From the NCBI RefSeq assembly GCF_000317105.1, contig NC_019693.1, positions 4,341,227 to 4,405,226 on the forward strand: 64,000 nucleotides of DNA, read 5' to 3'. The DNA comes from Oscillatoria acuminata PCC 6304. Lineage in GTDB: Bacteria > Cyanobacteriota > Cyanobacteriia > Cyanobacteriales > Laspinemataceae. Below, one piece after another: positions 1-8,709 of this stretch (the stretch's first letter is position 1; every line of letters begins with the position of its first letter). The notes under the pieces are model-generated. The model searched no databases. It saw only the letters and a list, made by a program, of their open reading frames with translations, and was not told where the DNA came from. A program made the translations under genes and the position numbers.

Positions 1-140
1 ATCTCCTGAGTTGGTGTAGTCGGTTCAATCGGAGGCTGCCGAAACGCCCCTTTAATCAGCCGAGAAAGCAGAATCGCCGTCGCAGGCACCTGCAACAGTA
101 ACAGAATGGTTGATAAAATAGAGAGTGACAAATCAGACAA
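1..140 (-). CDS. cruG: Probable CruG glycosyltransferase, N-terminal part only
   Basis: Only the first ~47 codons are present; the gene runs off the left edge. Read on the minus strand from a TTG at 140-138, it starts LSDLSLSILSTILLLLQVPA, a hydrophobic segment, followed by a basic stretch (LLSRLIKGAFRQPP) and a Pro/Thr-rich linker. That is how the membrane-anchored family 2 glycosyltransferase CruG begins; it attaches the sugar to the 2'-hydroxyl of myxol-type carotenoids. The nearest gene upstream on this strand is cruF (3618-4556), its usual partner, which supports the name. There is no ATG; ATT at 143-141 or an upstream TTG are alternative starts. The catalytic domain is outside the window, so the call rests on the N-terminus and synteny. 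Confidence 0.55.
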   Translation of the reverse strand, partial: MSDLSLSILSTILLLLQVPATAILLSRLIKGAFRQPPIEPTTPTQE

Positions 141-389
141 AATATGGTAAAGAAGCAATTCAGATACAAGAGAAGGAATCGAGAGTTACCAGCGATCGGG
201 ATATCTCGGACAATCTTTACAGGGTATCACTTTACCGCAATTTGCCAACTACCGCTAAACAACGCATGGGTGTTTTATCTTGGATTACAGTTGACTGACG
301 ACAGAAGACTCCATATCTACATTTTTTAGCTGTGATCCTTTTTTTACAGGACCCCAAAATTTTAGGCATTTTAGGGTACAGGTGAGACT

Positions 390-422
390 AAAAAACAAGC
401 CACCTAATTTTAGGTGGCTTGT
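390..422 (-). terminator. Intrinsic terminator of the DUF6887-like gene
   Basis: The stem ACAAGCCACCTA / TAGGTGGCTTGT closes a tiny loop. Read on the minus strand it is followed by a run of six T. It lies 14 bases past the stop codon of the gene at 436-651. Confidence 0.8.
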
Positions 423-435
423 GGATGAAAAGAGT

Positions 436-651
436 CTATTGCTGGGGTTGTTCGAGTTTCTTTTTGAAAATGGCTTCTACTTCCTTTTTCGGATCAGCAA
501 GGTCAAATGGATAGGGATAACGTACCGTTTCCGAACCCCTCCGACTGATTAATACTTGTAATGCTGCCCGGAATGCATCTTCTTCATTTCGATGCTGAGA
601 CAGGTATTGTTTGAGTTCAGCATTAGTCATTTGATGTAAATTTTCACTCAT
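436..651 (-). CDS. Small DUF6887-like protein
   Basis: 71 aa from ATG 651-649 (MSENLHQMTNAELKQYLSQH). The frame is open a little further upstream, but a longer version would start inside the neighbouring insertion element, so the internal Met is preferred. The core 'MTNAELKQYLSQHRNEEDAF' followed by 'RYPYPFDLADPKKEVEAIFKKK' resembles the small cyanobacterial family DUF6887, whose function is unknown and which often sits beside DUF6888 genes. No DUF6888 partner is visible; the upstream side is cut by an IS1-like copy 27 bases before the start, so a partner or the native promoter may have been displaced. A good terminator follows. Confidence 0.6.
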   Translation of the reverse strand: MSENLHQMTNAELKQYLSQHRNEEDAFRAALQVLISRRGSETVRYPYPFDLADPKKEVEAIFKKKLEQPQQ

Positions 652-677
652 AAAACAGACTCCCAGGTTCCTTTTTC

Positions 678-1468
678 GGCGTTGCACATCTATGGTATGA
701 TTGCCTTAAACAGGGGTCCCGTCCTTCAATTAGGCAGGGGTACAGTCCTAGGTTTCAGGTAGTACAGAAGCAATCTGATAGAAATCCTTAACATTTCTAC
801 AGATTTTGAATAACATAAAGTTTTTCTATGGAGGCGGGCTAGATAATGTCTTAATCGCGTGTTTTCTCCTGCTACCCGAGTCATGTAGGGCTTGCTAACT
901 ATATGGTCAAGTTCATCAATAAATTTAGGGTAAACTGCATAGCCATCCGTCACATAAAAAAAACATTCCCAGCCTCGAATGATTTTCCATAAGGGTTTAA
1001 ATATTTCGGACGATCTATCCTAAGACTACAAAAGCTAAAATGCCAGGGAACCTTTTATCTACAGCAGTCCAGACCCAGACCTTCTGTTTTTTTTACCCAC
1101 ATAAGTCTGTAACTCATCAACTTGAGAGACTTCAGGAATCTCTTGATAATCAGGGTCGGGTGGTAAATTATTGCCCGCAGCATAACCGCAATTAATAACT
1201 GTGTTATGACAAACTCCAGTTAGTCTTTCTATCGGTCGAAATCCATTCCCTTCAACATAGAGATGTAAACAGTGTCGTTTGACTTCTTCGGGATAACCTA
1301 CTGGAGAATAGACGTCGATAAATTGACGACCACAGTACGCAGCATATATGGTTTTGTTTTCCTCTTTTTAAGCCATTTTTACTGATATTGGTGGATTGAC
1401 ACTTAGGACAAATCATATTCTCTAGGGGTAGGGACTACTCCCCTATCACACCATATATGTGCAACGCC
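678..1468 (-). mobile_element. IS1-family-like element, copy 1, decayed
   Basis: A 791-bp element bounded by imperfect inverted repeats (left GGCGTTGCACATCTATGG, right end reading GGCGTTGCACATATATGG on the other strand). The minus strand encodes a broken IS1-type transposase. It begins MICPKCQSTNISKNGLKRGK (zinc-finger motif), shifts frame at the next Cys pair (an extra T in TGCTGCGTACTGT), shifts again in the central 'GKKKQKVWVWTAVD' region and again before 'FKPLWKIIRGWECFF'. It ends with the intact C-terminal frame at 726-953 (TDGYAVYPKFIDELDHIVSK, then TRLRHYLARLHRKTLCYSKS), typical of IS1 InsB. No 8-9 bp target duplication flanks it. It cannot make its own transposase. Confidence 0.85.
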
Positions 1469-1487
1469 GAAGAATCGGCGATTCTTA

Positions 1488-1830
1488 TCCCTTGAAGATA
1501 GGACCACTCTGTTTTGAGTTGGGGGCCAGTTGGGGTTGTGATTCTCTGACGGCGATCGGTTTGGTAATGGCTGACCGATGGCCTCAAACGACGGGGCCAT
1601 TTTTCCCTTGCCAATTGGACTACTTTTGGGTGTGGACCTAGTTTTTGGGGACTCAGTTTGGCGGTAGGCCTCGGTACTGGCTAACCGATCGCCTCGACTC
1701 AAGGGTCCATCTGTCCCTTGAGATTAAGGCTACTGCCTCAAAACCCTGGGTCAAACTTTCTGCCATTCAGGGTTTCGGCGTAGGCAAAATTTTAGAATGA
1801 AACAGCCCTGCTCCAAAAGGACCTTGGAAA
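1488..1830. repeat. Diverged triple tandem repeat, about 110-116 bp period
   Basis: Three related units begin with TCCCTTG at 1488, 1604 and 1714 (TCCCTTGAAGATAGGACCAC, TCCCTTGCCAATTGGACTAC, TCCCTTGAGATTAAGGCTAC), each followed by a G-rich stretch and a segment with GGCTGACCGAT or GGCTAACCGAT. The third unit is truncated near 1780. This fills the gap between IS1-like copy 1 and the gene at 1854. No open frame here looks coding. Confidence 0.6.
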
Positions 1831-1853
1831 TATGGTGAATCTAGAGGTAAAGT

Positions 1854-2591
1854 ATGGATAGAAAGAGAAATAGCTTACTAAACGATTTCAAACAAATTTG
1901 TTCGCAGCGCTCTGATGGATATTGGGAATTATTATCCACAGCAGCCGATTATGAACCTTCAGTAAAAAAAACATTAGCAGGACTTGCAACACAAGAACTT
2001 CGTTATGGTACTTCGATTGCAAATACTCCAGTTATGGCAGAAGAAAGAGTTCTTGCTTTATCAGTTTCTCAACCTGCTGCTGTTCGTAAGCTTTTTGATG
2101 AGTGGCAAAATTTATACGATAAAGAAGAAATTACACAAGGTGATGCCTGGCTAATGAGAGCTTGGGGGCAAGCTAAAAGATATTTTAGCCCAGAAGATGA
2201 ATGTAATCCGATGGACAAACCTTGGTCATGGTATGAAGAATTTACTCCTTTTTCTCAAAATGGACGATTATTGACTCGACGTCCTCTAAGGGAAAAGTAT
2301 CTAACTAATCAGGATATCCAAGCAGCCATCTCACAGGGTCCGGGAATTTTGAGAGCTTTGCGAACTCAACAAGTTAAAATTGAAGAAGCGACATTTTTCT
2401 ACTACTCCAATGAGATAGAATCTCTCGATCCTTACATTTTGGCATTGCTCATTGAATTTTCTCGAAAAAACAACTTCGATCAAAATATTTGGATTGAGAA
2501 CTTTTTAGAAATAATTTTTAACAAAAATAACCCGCTCGAATTAACACCTTCTATATATTGCTTACTTAACCCAACTTGGTGCGTTCCTTAA
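1854..2591 (+). CDS. Unrecognised 245-aa protein between two IS1-like copies
   Basis: ATG at 1854 preceded by AGAGGTAAAGT (GAGG acting as ribosome site). The product is soluble-looking, without signal peptide or membrane segment; Trp and Tyr are frequent in the middle (KPWSWYEEF, DAWLMRAWGQAKRYF) and the C-terminus is hydrophobic and Asn-rich. I do not recognise a family or catalytic motif. The gene is clearly richer in A/T than its neighbours and contains no GCGATCGC site, which suggests acquired DNA. It stops 23 bases before IS1-like copy 2, so the native C-terminus may have been replaced. It lies between two copies of the same element in the cruF-cruG interval, but in opposite orientation to the surrounding genes. 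Confidence 0.6.
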   Translation: MDRKRNSLLNDFKQICSQRSDGYWELLSTAADYEPSVKKTLAGLATQELRYGTSIANTPVMAEERVLALSVSQPAAVRKLFDEWQNLYDKEEITQGDAWLMRAWGQAKRYFSPEDECNPMDKPWSWYEEFTPFSQNGRLLTRRPLREKYLTNQDIQAAISQGPGILRALRTQQVKIEEATFFYYSNEIESLDPYILALLIEFSRKNNFDQNIWIENFLEIIFNKNNPLELTPSIYCLLNPTWCVP

Positions 2592-2614
2592 TTTTTTGAG
2601 GATGCTCATTTCCT

Positions 2615-3405
2615 GGCGTTGCACATCTATGGTATGATTGCCTTAAACAGAGGTCCCGTCCTTCAATTAGGCAGGGGTACAGTCCTATGTTTCAGGTAGT
2701 ACAGAAGCAATCTGATAGAAATCCTTAACATTTCTACAGATTTTGAATAACATAAAGTTTTTCTATGGAGGCGGGCTAGATAATGTCTTAATCGCGTGTT
2801 TTCTCCTGCTACCCGAGTCATGTAGGGCTTGCTAACTATATGGTCAAGTTCATCAATAAATTTAGGGTAAACTGCATAGCCATCCGTCACATAAAAAAAA
2901 CATTCCCAGCCTCGAATGATTTTCCATAAGGGTTTAAATGTTTCGGACGATCTATCCTAAGACTACAAAAGCTAAAATGCCAGGGAACCTTTTATCTACA
3001 GCAGTCCAGACCCAGACCTTCTGTTTTTTTTACCCACATAAGTCTGTAACTCATCAACTTGAGAGACTTCAGGAATCTCTTGATAATCAGGGTCGGGTGG
3101 TAAATTATTGCCCGCAGCATAACCGCAATTAATAACTGTGTTATGACAAACTCCAGTTAGTCTTTCTATCGGTCGAAATCCATTCCCTTCAACATAGAGA
3201 TGTAAACAGTGTCGTTTGACTTCTTCGGGATAACCTACTGGAGAATAGACGTCGATAAATTGACGACCACAGTACGCAGCATATATGGTTTTGTTTTCCT
3301 CTTTTTAAGCCATTTTTACTGATATTGGTGGACTGACACTTAGGACAAATCATATTCTCTAGGGGTAGGGACTACTCCCCTATCACACCATATATGTGCA
3401 ACGCC
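2615..3405 (-). mobile_element. IS1-family-like element, copy 2, decayed
   Basis: A second 791-bp copy in the same orientation as copy 1, differing at only about four positions that I can see (for example CAGAGG for CAGGGG near the left end and GGACTGACAC for GGATTGACAC near the right end). It carries the same frameshifts in the transposase and the same intact C-terminal frame (2663-2890). Neither individual target duplications nor one around the whole 678-3405 segment is visible. Confidence 0.85.
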
Positions 3406-3617
3406 ATAATTTTCAGACATAGGGTTTACAAATAAGATAAAAATGAAGTATTTTCTACGGTTTTAATAATATGGGTTTAAATTTTATCGTTCAAATCTTC
3501 TGAGGGCATGAACTCCCCCTAAATCCTCCTTGCGTTAATCCATCGCTATCACCGGACTAAAAAAGGTGCGCTATGGTCGGACCCTAACACACCTTTAATT
3601 TTACCAACAATGGAGGG

Positions 3618-4556
3618 TTATTTGGCGGCGACTTCTACAGGGGGTAGGGAGACTTGAGAGAGGGTGTTTGCCGGAATTGGCGCAGTCGCCTCCTCGGTTT
3701 CTGCTGCTTCTAAAGGAGAGGCAATCCACCATAACACCACTGCCGGAACCACTCCCAGAACCATGCTGAGTAAGGTGGGAATGACGAAGCGTGAATCTAA
3801 TGCTACTAAGGTGATGATGGCACCAAAGGCAAAGTTAACAATGTAGGTGATTAACGGTAATCCTAACTGTGAACGGGATAATCTAATTGGTGCTTTCCCC
3901 CAAAAGAAGGCGGCAACACTCATGAAGATTGCGCCGGTTCCCATCCATCCGGTGAGGTTGCGGTAAGGCATTCCGAAAAAGGCTCCCTCTTCTTGGAATT
4001 GCCAGAAGGGAAATTGGGTTTGACTCATGGCAGGGTCGAGTACGAAGTCCCAGGCGGTGAGTAGGAGTGCACCGACTGCGATCGCCCCAACCTGTCTAAC
4101 CCAGTTTGGCAGTTGAATCGATTCTAATCCCGCACGGGCTAAAACGTAGCAGACGAGTCCCATATAAAACCAGGACAGGGGAATCGTAAACGGCACTAAT
4201 CCGGCAATTTTATAGCCTAAGCCACTCAAATATTGATAGTGTCCGAAGGGGAACCCGGTACTGGTCCCCAGTAGTTCACTCCCGAGGGATAAGACGACGG
4301 CAGGGACCATAAAGGTTAACCACAATCGCGTTCCGAGTTCTCTATAGGCATAAAGGGCGACTGCCACAGCCCCTAAGATGATATAGGAGACTCCCCCTCC
4401 AGCCATGCTCCATTGAAATACTTTCTGGCCGAATTCGGACAGATTGACGATGAATTCGGGATTGGGTAATACCAGCAGCAGTCCGGCAAGTCCAAAGGCC
4501 ATTGATAAGGTATGGCTAATCAGGCACAGACGTTCAGCAGTTACAAGTTGCTTCAT
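3618..4556 (-). CDS. cruF: Carotenoid 1',2'-hydratase CruF
   Basis: 312-aa integral membrane protein with about eight hydrophobic segments, the size of the family (PF04240, carotenoid biosynthesis protein). CruF adds water to the psi end of gamma-carotene-type intermediates on the path to myxol glycosides in the cell membranes. Family signatures are STGFPFGHY at residues 99-107, AWDFVLDPAM at 168-177 and GMPYRNLTGW at 195-204. The last ~35 residues are a Pro/Ala/Glu-rich cytoplasmic tail (ETEEATAPIPANTLSQ). The gene is transcribed toward cruG, but the two are separated by the IS-bearing segment, so co-transcription is doubtful. ATG start, no obvious strong ribosome site. Confidence 0.9.
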   Translation of the reverse strand: MKQLVTAERLCLISHTLSMAFGLAGLLLVLPNPEFIVNLSEFGQKVFQWSMAGGGVSYIILGAVAVALYAYRELGTRLWLTFMVPAVVLSLGSELLGTSTGFPFGHYQYLSGLGYKIAGLVPFTIPLSWFYMGLVCYVLARAGLESIQLPNWVRQVGAIAVGALLLTAWDFVLDPAMSQTQFPFWQFQEEGAFFGMPYRNLTGWMGTGAIFMSVAAFFWGKAPIRLSRSQLGLPLITYIVNFAFGAIITLVALDSRFVIPTLLSMVLGVVPAVVLWWIASPLEAAETEEATAPIPANTLSQVSLPPVEVAAK

Positions 4557-4964
4557 GGGAATCTAAAATATTCTGATATTCAGAAAACGCTTCATATTAG
4601 TTTACAAATCTTTTAGCAAAAATAGGCTTGTTACATTTTAATGAGATGCAGTCCGGTAGGGGGCAGATTTGCAGCAAATGGGTTGCTGCCTCCTAAATAT
4701 AGGACAAGTCCAGAGAAAAAGCGCTAAATGTAGAGAAATTGAGTAAAATTAATCCCTTGTCTGGAAATCATCACTCTTTTATCTAGGCAGGGGTGGGGCT
4801 TTGGTGACGGATCCGGAATTAAGCCGATCGCCAGGGAAATATCCGTGGTAAACATTTTTTAGCTTACTTCAGCAGATGATTGCCTGGAATGCACCGGCTG
4901 CCTGCTTGATGTGAAGTCAGCTACCTGCGCGATTTTTGTACATTTTGAGAACAGGGGGAAACTT
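4557..4964. other. Divergent intergenic region, cruF / 4965 gene
   Basis: About 400 bp between divergently transcribed genes, so it should hold both promoters. AT-rich in its first third, no convincing paired -35/-10 boxes, no RNA gene and no repeat recognised. Confidence 0.4.
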
Positions 4965-6158
4965 GTGGCGATCGCAACCACCATCGGAATCACACTCGGC
5001 GCGGCAGCATTGGTCCTGGGAACCGCTGCTGCTGCCATCGAATACCAATACCGCAGAAGACCCGGAAATCAACTGGACTTGACCCCAGGAGAATGGCACG
5101 AAGAAGTCCTCTCCCCGGAACGCCGTCACCTGATTGGGGAACTGGAACTGATCAACCGCACCTCCACCCTAGAAATTATGGTGCCGGAAGTCCATACGGA
5201 GGTCAAACTCCTCTCCGGCAGTAGCCTAGAAGGAATCACCACCCGCGCAGAAGTGATTCCCATGCACCCGGATGAAAAATCCCGGGATGATAACTATTGG
5301 TTTGGCTACATTGTCAAAATTGGCAAAAAAACTCGCATGAAAGTGGCGGTTGATATTCAGGGACCAAACCTCGATCGCCTGAAAGCCGCCTGGATTGCCG
5401 TCACCTACGTTACTTATGGACCCGAGGGCCGGATTCCCAAAACTCGCCATGTGGTCGTGCCCTTCAAATATCCAGACCCCTCGGAATCTAGCAATTGGCG
5501 GAAGATTCCTGAAGCAGATTCAGAAATTTTACCGATTAAAACCCATCTGTTGACCAACTTGGATGATCCCGTTGATATCGTCAAGCGGTATGTGATGCCT
5601 CATGCTCAACCTGGGGATATCGTAACCATTGGGGAAACCCCCGTGGCGATTATGCAGGACCGCTGGCATCATCCCAGTACAGTTAAACCTGGATTTGTCG
5701 CCAAACGCCTCTGTTATTTCTTCCTGCCGACCTCTAGTTTAGCCACCGCCTGCGGATTGCAGACCTTAGTGGATATTGAGGGACCTGTGCGGGTCGCCTT
5801 GGCCTTTTTCATTGGGGCGATCGCCAAAGTCTTTGGCAAACCGGGGGTCTTTTACCAACTTGCCGGAGAACAGGCCAGACTGATTGATGACGTCACCGGA
5901 ACCCTGCCTCCCTATGATCAATTTATTGTCCTGGGTCCCGATAATCCCCAACAAGTTGTTGATACCATCAAACAACAGACGGGATTATCTGCTGCTATCG
6001 TAGACGTGAACGATTTAAAAGCGGTTAAGATATTAGCAGCCTCCTCCGAGCTTTCTACTGATGTATTAGAGCAATCCTTACGAAGCAATCCTGCCGGGAA
6101 TGCCGATGAGCAGACCCCTGTGGTGTTGATTCGTCCGGGCCGGAAATCTCAATCCTAA
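4965..6158 (+). CDS. F420-0:gamma-glutamyl ligase-like membrane-anchored protein
   Basis: 397 aa from GTG at 4965, chosen because AGGGGG lies 7-12 bases upstream and the protein then begins with a hydrophobic anchor (ATTIGITLGAAALVLGTAAA). An in-frame ATG at 4911 would add 18 residues with no family support. The C-terminal half carries the cyanobacterial CofE-like signature: GDIVTIGETPVAIMQDRWHH, then TSSLATACGLQTLVDIEGP, FGKPGVFYQLAGEQARLIDD and TGTLPPYDQFIVLGP. CofE adds glutamate to coenzyme F420; the actual substrate in cyanobacteria lacking F420 is unknown. The N-terminal ~200 residues look like a separate cyanobacterial domain. Confidence 0.75.
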   Translation: MAIATTIGITLGAAALVLGTAAAAIEYQYRRRPGNQLDLTPGEWHEEVLSPERRHLIGELELINRTSTLEIMVPEVHTEVKLLSGSSLEGITTRAEVIPMHPDEKSRDDNYWFGYIVKIGKKTRMKVAVDIQGPNLDRLKAAWIAVTYVTYGPEGRIPKTRHVVVPFKYPDPSESSNWRKIPEADSEILPIKTHLLTNLDDPVDIVKRYVMPHAQPGDIVTIGETPVAIMQDRWHHPSTVKPGFVAKRLCYFFLPTSSLATACGLQTLVDIEGPVRVALAFFIGAIAKVFGKPGVFYQLAGEQARLIDDVTGTLPPYDQFIVLGPDNPQQVVDTIKQQTGLSAAIVDVNDLKAVKILAASSELSTDVLEQSLRSNPAGNADEQTPVVLIRPGRKSQS

Positions 6159-6175
6159 AACAGCGATGGATGATC

Positions 6176-6215
6176 ACGGAGGAAGGAACAGCGCCGATCT
6201 TCTGCCTTCCTCCGT
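6176..6215. terminator. Strong hairpin after the ligase-like gene
   Basis: ACGGAGGAAGG pairs with CCTTCCTCCGT around an 18-base loop, 17 bases past the stop at 6158. No T-run follows on the plus strand, so it is either a weak terminator or an mRNA-end stabiliser. Confidence 0.4.
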
Positions 6216-6335
6216 TAGGGGGGCGATCGGGCAGGGTGAACGATAGCCACCTGTGCTGTTCCACGAGGGTTGCAAAGCCTAGAAAGCTGTTTGCACGGTG
6301 CTGTCAAGCTATGTTGAATAAACAGTCCCTCCAAA

Positions 6336-7583
6336 ATGACCTCACACCTGCCCCAAAATCAAACTCTGACGATCCGCCCTCTGCAATACCGCGACCTGGA
6401 AACGGTGGCAGAACTTGCAAATGCCACTGAAATTGAGGCGGGCAGTCCCAGCAGTTCTATTGACAATGGGTCCCTGGATATTGGGACTCAAATTGATAGA
6501 GTTCGCCGCTGGTATTGGCCCCTGAAGTTGCTGAGTGTATTTCCTAATCCACTGCAAAATCGGTTGTGCGTTCGGGTCGCCCAAGACGATCGCAAAATTC
6601 GTGGTGCGATTCAGATTTCGCCGTTTAACCATACCCGCAGCACTTGGCGTGTTGACCGAATAGTAGTTCCCCCCAGTTCGGAAAAATTGGGGATTGGGTC
6701 CCAACTAATCCGCCATTGCTTAGAGTCCATCTGGGAAGCGCGGATGTGGCTGCTAGAAGTGGATGTCAATGAAAAAGATGAATTGGCGCTGTATCGGCAT
6801 AATGGGTTTCAGCCGTTGGCGCAGATGACCTATTGGGCGATCGCCCCGGAATTGTTGGAACAGTTGGCCCAACGGGAACCGGATTTACCCAATTTGATGC
6901 CAGTGAGTAATGCTGATGCTCAACTGCTGTATCAACTGGATACTGCGGCGATGCCGCCTTTGGTGCGTCAAGTGTTCGATCGCCATATCCAGGATTTTCA
7001 TACCAGTTTGGTCGGGGCCGTGGTTCAAGGCATCCGCCAATGGCTGCATAAAACCGAAACCGTCAGCGGGTATGTGTTTGAACCCCAACGCAAAGCGGCG
7101 ATCGGCTATTTTCAAGTCCGCCTCAGTCGCAATGGGTCTCAACCCCATGTGGCCGAACTAACGGTGCATCCAGCTTACACCTGGTTATATCCCGAACTGC
7201 TGGCCCAAATGGCCCGGATTGTCCAAGAATTACCGGCCCAAACCCTGCTGTTAGCCTCCGCAGACTATCAACCAGAACGGGAAGAATATTTGCAGCAAGT
7301 TGGTGCACAGCGGATTTCCCACAGCTTGCTGATGTCGCGATCGGTGTGGCACAAGCTGCGCGAATCTAAACCCGTGTCTCTGGAATTGCAATTATCCGAG
7401 GTCCTGCAAGGGTTGCAGGGGACTCGCAAACCCATCCCCAGCCGGATGTCTTGGCTCAAAAAGCCGCCCTCTCCCTCCACAGGGGGGAAACAAGAACCCT
7501 CCCAATCCTCGATGGAGGATATTGGTTCCTTGTTACCGAGTGATCAATTGGATATGACCTTGGAGGATGATACCCTGAGTTAG
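6336..7583 (+). CDS. GNAT-family N-acetyltransferase
   Basis: 415 aa. The N-terminal GNAT fold starts LTIRPLQYRDLETVAELANA; the acetyl-CoA loop region is RIVVPPSSEKLGIGSQLIRH at residues 109-128 (a Q/RxxGxG/A-like LGIGSQL), followed by a C-terminal GNAT strand with LYRHNGFQPL. The second half (from about residue 185) looks like another, degenerate GNAT-like domain (VAELTVHPAYTWLYPELLAQ), and the last 50 residues are Ser/Pro/Asp-rich and probably disordered. The acceptor substrate cannot be told. It lies directly upstream of ruvX, a pairing I recall as common in cyanobacteria, with a 102-bp gap holding a hairpin (7589-7619). Confidence 0.8.
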   Translation: MTSHLPQNQTLTIRPLQYRDLETVAELANATEIEAGSPSSSIDNGSLDIGTQIDRVRRWYWPLKLLSVFPNPLQNRLCVRVAQDDRKIRGAIQISPFNHTRSTWRVDRIVVPPSSEKLGIGSQLIRHCLESIWEARMWLLEVDVNEKDELALYRHNGFQPLAQMTYWAIAPELLEQLAQREPDLPNLMPVSNADAQLLYQLDTAAMPPLVRQVFDRHIQDFHTSLVGAVVQGIRQWLHKTETVSGYVFEPQRKAAIGYFQVRLSRNGSQPHVAELTVHPAYTWLYPELLAQMARIVQELPAQTLLLASADYQPEREEYLQQVGAQRISHSLLMSRSVWHKLRESKPVSLELQLSEVLQGLQGTRKPIPSRMSWLKKPPSPSTGGKQEPSQSSMEDIGSLLPSDQLDMTLEDDTLS

Positions 7584-7685
7584 AGTCTGAGTCATTAGTC
7601 AGAATCTGGCTAATGACTCGACGGCTAACCCTTGGCCGTTCATGAGCAGCCGTGAACGCTCAAGTCTGTCAGGTTGTAAGAGGGA

Positions 7686-8150
7686 ATGACACAGAAAATC
7701 TCAGCACTTGGATTAGATATTGGTCGCAAACGGATTGGCGTCGCCGGTTGCGATGGCACAGGTTTAATTGCCACAGGAATTACCACCATTGAAAGCAAAT
7801 CCTTTGCCGATACTCTCAGCCAACTTCAGGCGATTATTGAAGAACGGGGGGTATCGCTGTTAGTAGTAGGGTTGCCTTATTCAATGGATGGTTCCATTGG
7901 CTTTCAAGCGCGCCAAGTCCAGAAATTTAGCAAACGTCTCTCGGCAGCACTCCATTTACCCATCGAGTTTGTAGATGAGCGCCTCACTTCCTATTATGCC
8001 GAGCAAATGATGATTGACCAAAATCTTTCTCCCTCTCGCAATAAAGGATTAATTGACCGAAAAGCGGCAGCTTTGATTTTGCAACAATGGTTAGAGGACC
8101 GACGCAAAACTATCAAGACTGAAACCACAGAACAATCAAACGAGGGGTAA
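7686..8150 (+). CDS. ruvX: Putative Holliday junction resolvase RuvX (YqgF)
   Basis: 154 aa, the usual length of YqgF/RuvX RNase-H-fold nucleases. All family motifs are present: ALGLDIGRKRIGVA with acidic D11, LLVVGLPYSMDGS at 58-70, VDERLTS with E98, and the terminal acidic residue D124 in GLIDRKAAALILQQWL. The protein is implicated in Holliday-junction resolution or pre-16S rRNA 5'-end processing. GAGGGA lies just before the ATG. It ends with an acidic/polar tail (TETTEQSNEG). Confidence 0.92.
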   Translation: MTQKISALGLDIGRKRIGVAGCDGTGLIATGITTIESKSFADTLSQLQAIIEERGVSLLVVGLPYSMDGSIGFQARQVQKFSKRLSAALHLPIEFVDERLTSYYAEQMMIDQNLSPSRNKGLIDRKAAALILQQWLEDRRKTIKTETTEQSNEG

Positions 8151-8328
8151 TTTCTCGTGAATTGGCAGAGCCATGACACGAGAATTCTCGTTACATGGCT
8201 CTGCCATGTAATGCACTCTTGGAGGCTCTGCCTCCTGTCCTGTATTAGGCGGCAGAGCCGCAAAATGCCCGTGTCACGGCGGAGCCATGACACGAGAAAC
8301 AATGTCCATGACATCGATAAATTGGGCT
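8151..8328. repeat. Palindromic GGCAGAGCC-type repeats between convergent genes
   Basis: The region between ruvX and the convergent HU gene contains several inverted copies of GGCAGAGCC/GGCTCTGCC, a repeated GCCATGACACGAGAA (8169, 8285) and the palindrome GGAGGCTCTGCCTCC. The same GGAGGCTCTGCCTCC motif recurs at 41099-41302 and near 42650-42700, so it is a dispersed repeat family of this genome. It may act as a bidirectional terminator. Confidence 0.6.
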
Positions 8329-8586
8329 TTAAAGTTCTCCGCGATAAGTTGAAGCCCAACCGAAGAGTTTTCTTAAGCGTTGAGACGGGTTGAATTTGAA
8401 AACGCTCGTTTCTCCTTCTGGACGAATGTAAAACGTGCCAAAGTTCTTGAGGGAAACACTTTGCCCTTGTTTGAGGGATTCGTAAATTTCCACTAAGGTT
8501 GCGTCTAATATTTCCTCAACTGCCTCGGGTTGTTTCTGGACCCGTTGGGCTATTTTAGCAATCAGTTCTGTTTTGTCAATCGACAT
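8329..8586 (-). CDS. HU-family DNA-binding protein
   Basis: 85 aa with the complete HU/IHF pattern: MSIDKTELIAKIAQRVQKQP (helices 1-2), a central SLKNFGTFYI strand and the C-terminal FNPSQRLRKLFG. HU proteins bend and compact DNA as dimers. The typical DNA-binding arm is shortened: 'RPEGETSVFKFNPSQ' replaces the usual ~20-residue arm with the RPGRNP motif, so this is a divergent member distinct from the main cyanobacterial HU. The downstream palindromic region may terminate transcription. Confidence 0.82.
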   Translation of the reverse strand: MSIDKTELIAKIAQRVQKQPEAVEEILDATLVEIYESLKQGQSVSLKNFGTFYIRPEGETSVFKFNPSQRLRKLFGWASTYRGEL

Positions 8587-8709
8587 TTTTGTAGATTTAG
8601 TTTAAGGGATCATCGGTTAAACTGAAAGATAAATTAAAAAATTTATCGACGATCGCCTCCGGGCAATCGTCGATTAAAGCATCCTATCACATTTTTTTTA
8701 GACTCCTGT

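Noticed and set aside
678-3405. Composite transposon with target duplication around both IS1-like copies
   Set aside because: The bases next to the outer ends (..CCTTTTTC and ATAATTTT..) do not match, and neither single copy has a duplication, so a composite transposition event cannot be claimed.
4911-4964. ATG at 4911 as start of the ligase-like gene
   Set aside because: No ribosome-binding site, and the added residues precede the natural hydrophobic anchor; GTG at 4965 has AGGGGG in good position.
8157-8393. Plus-strand 78-aa frame after ruvX
   Set aside because: It runs through palindromic repeats into the antisense of the HU gene and has no protein-like composition.
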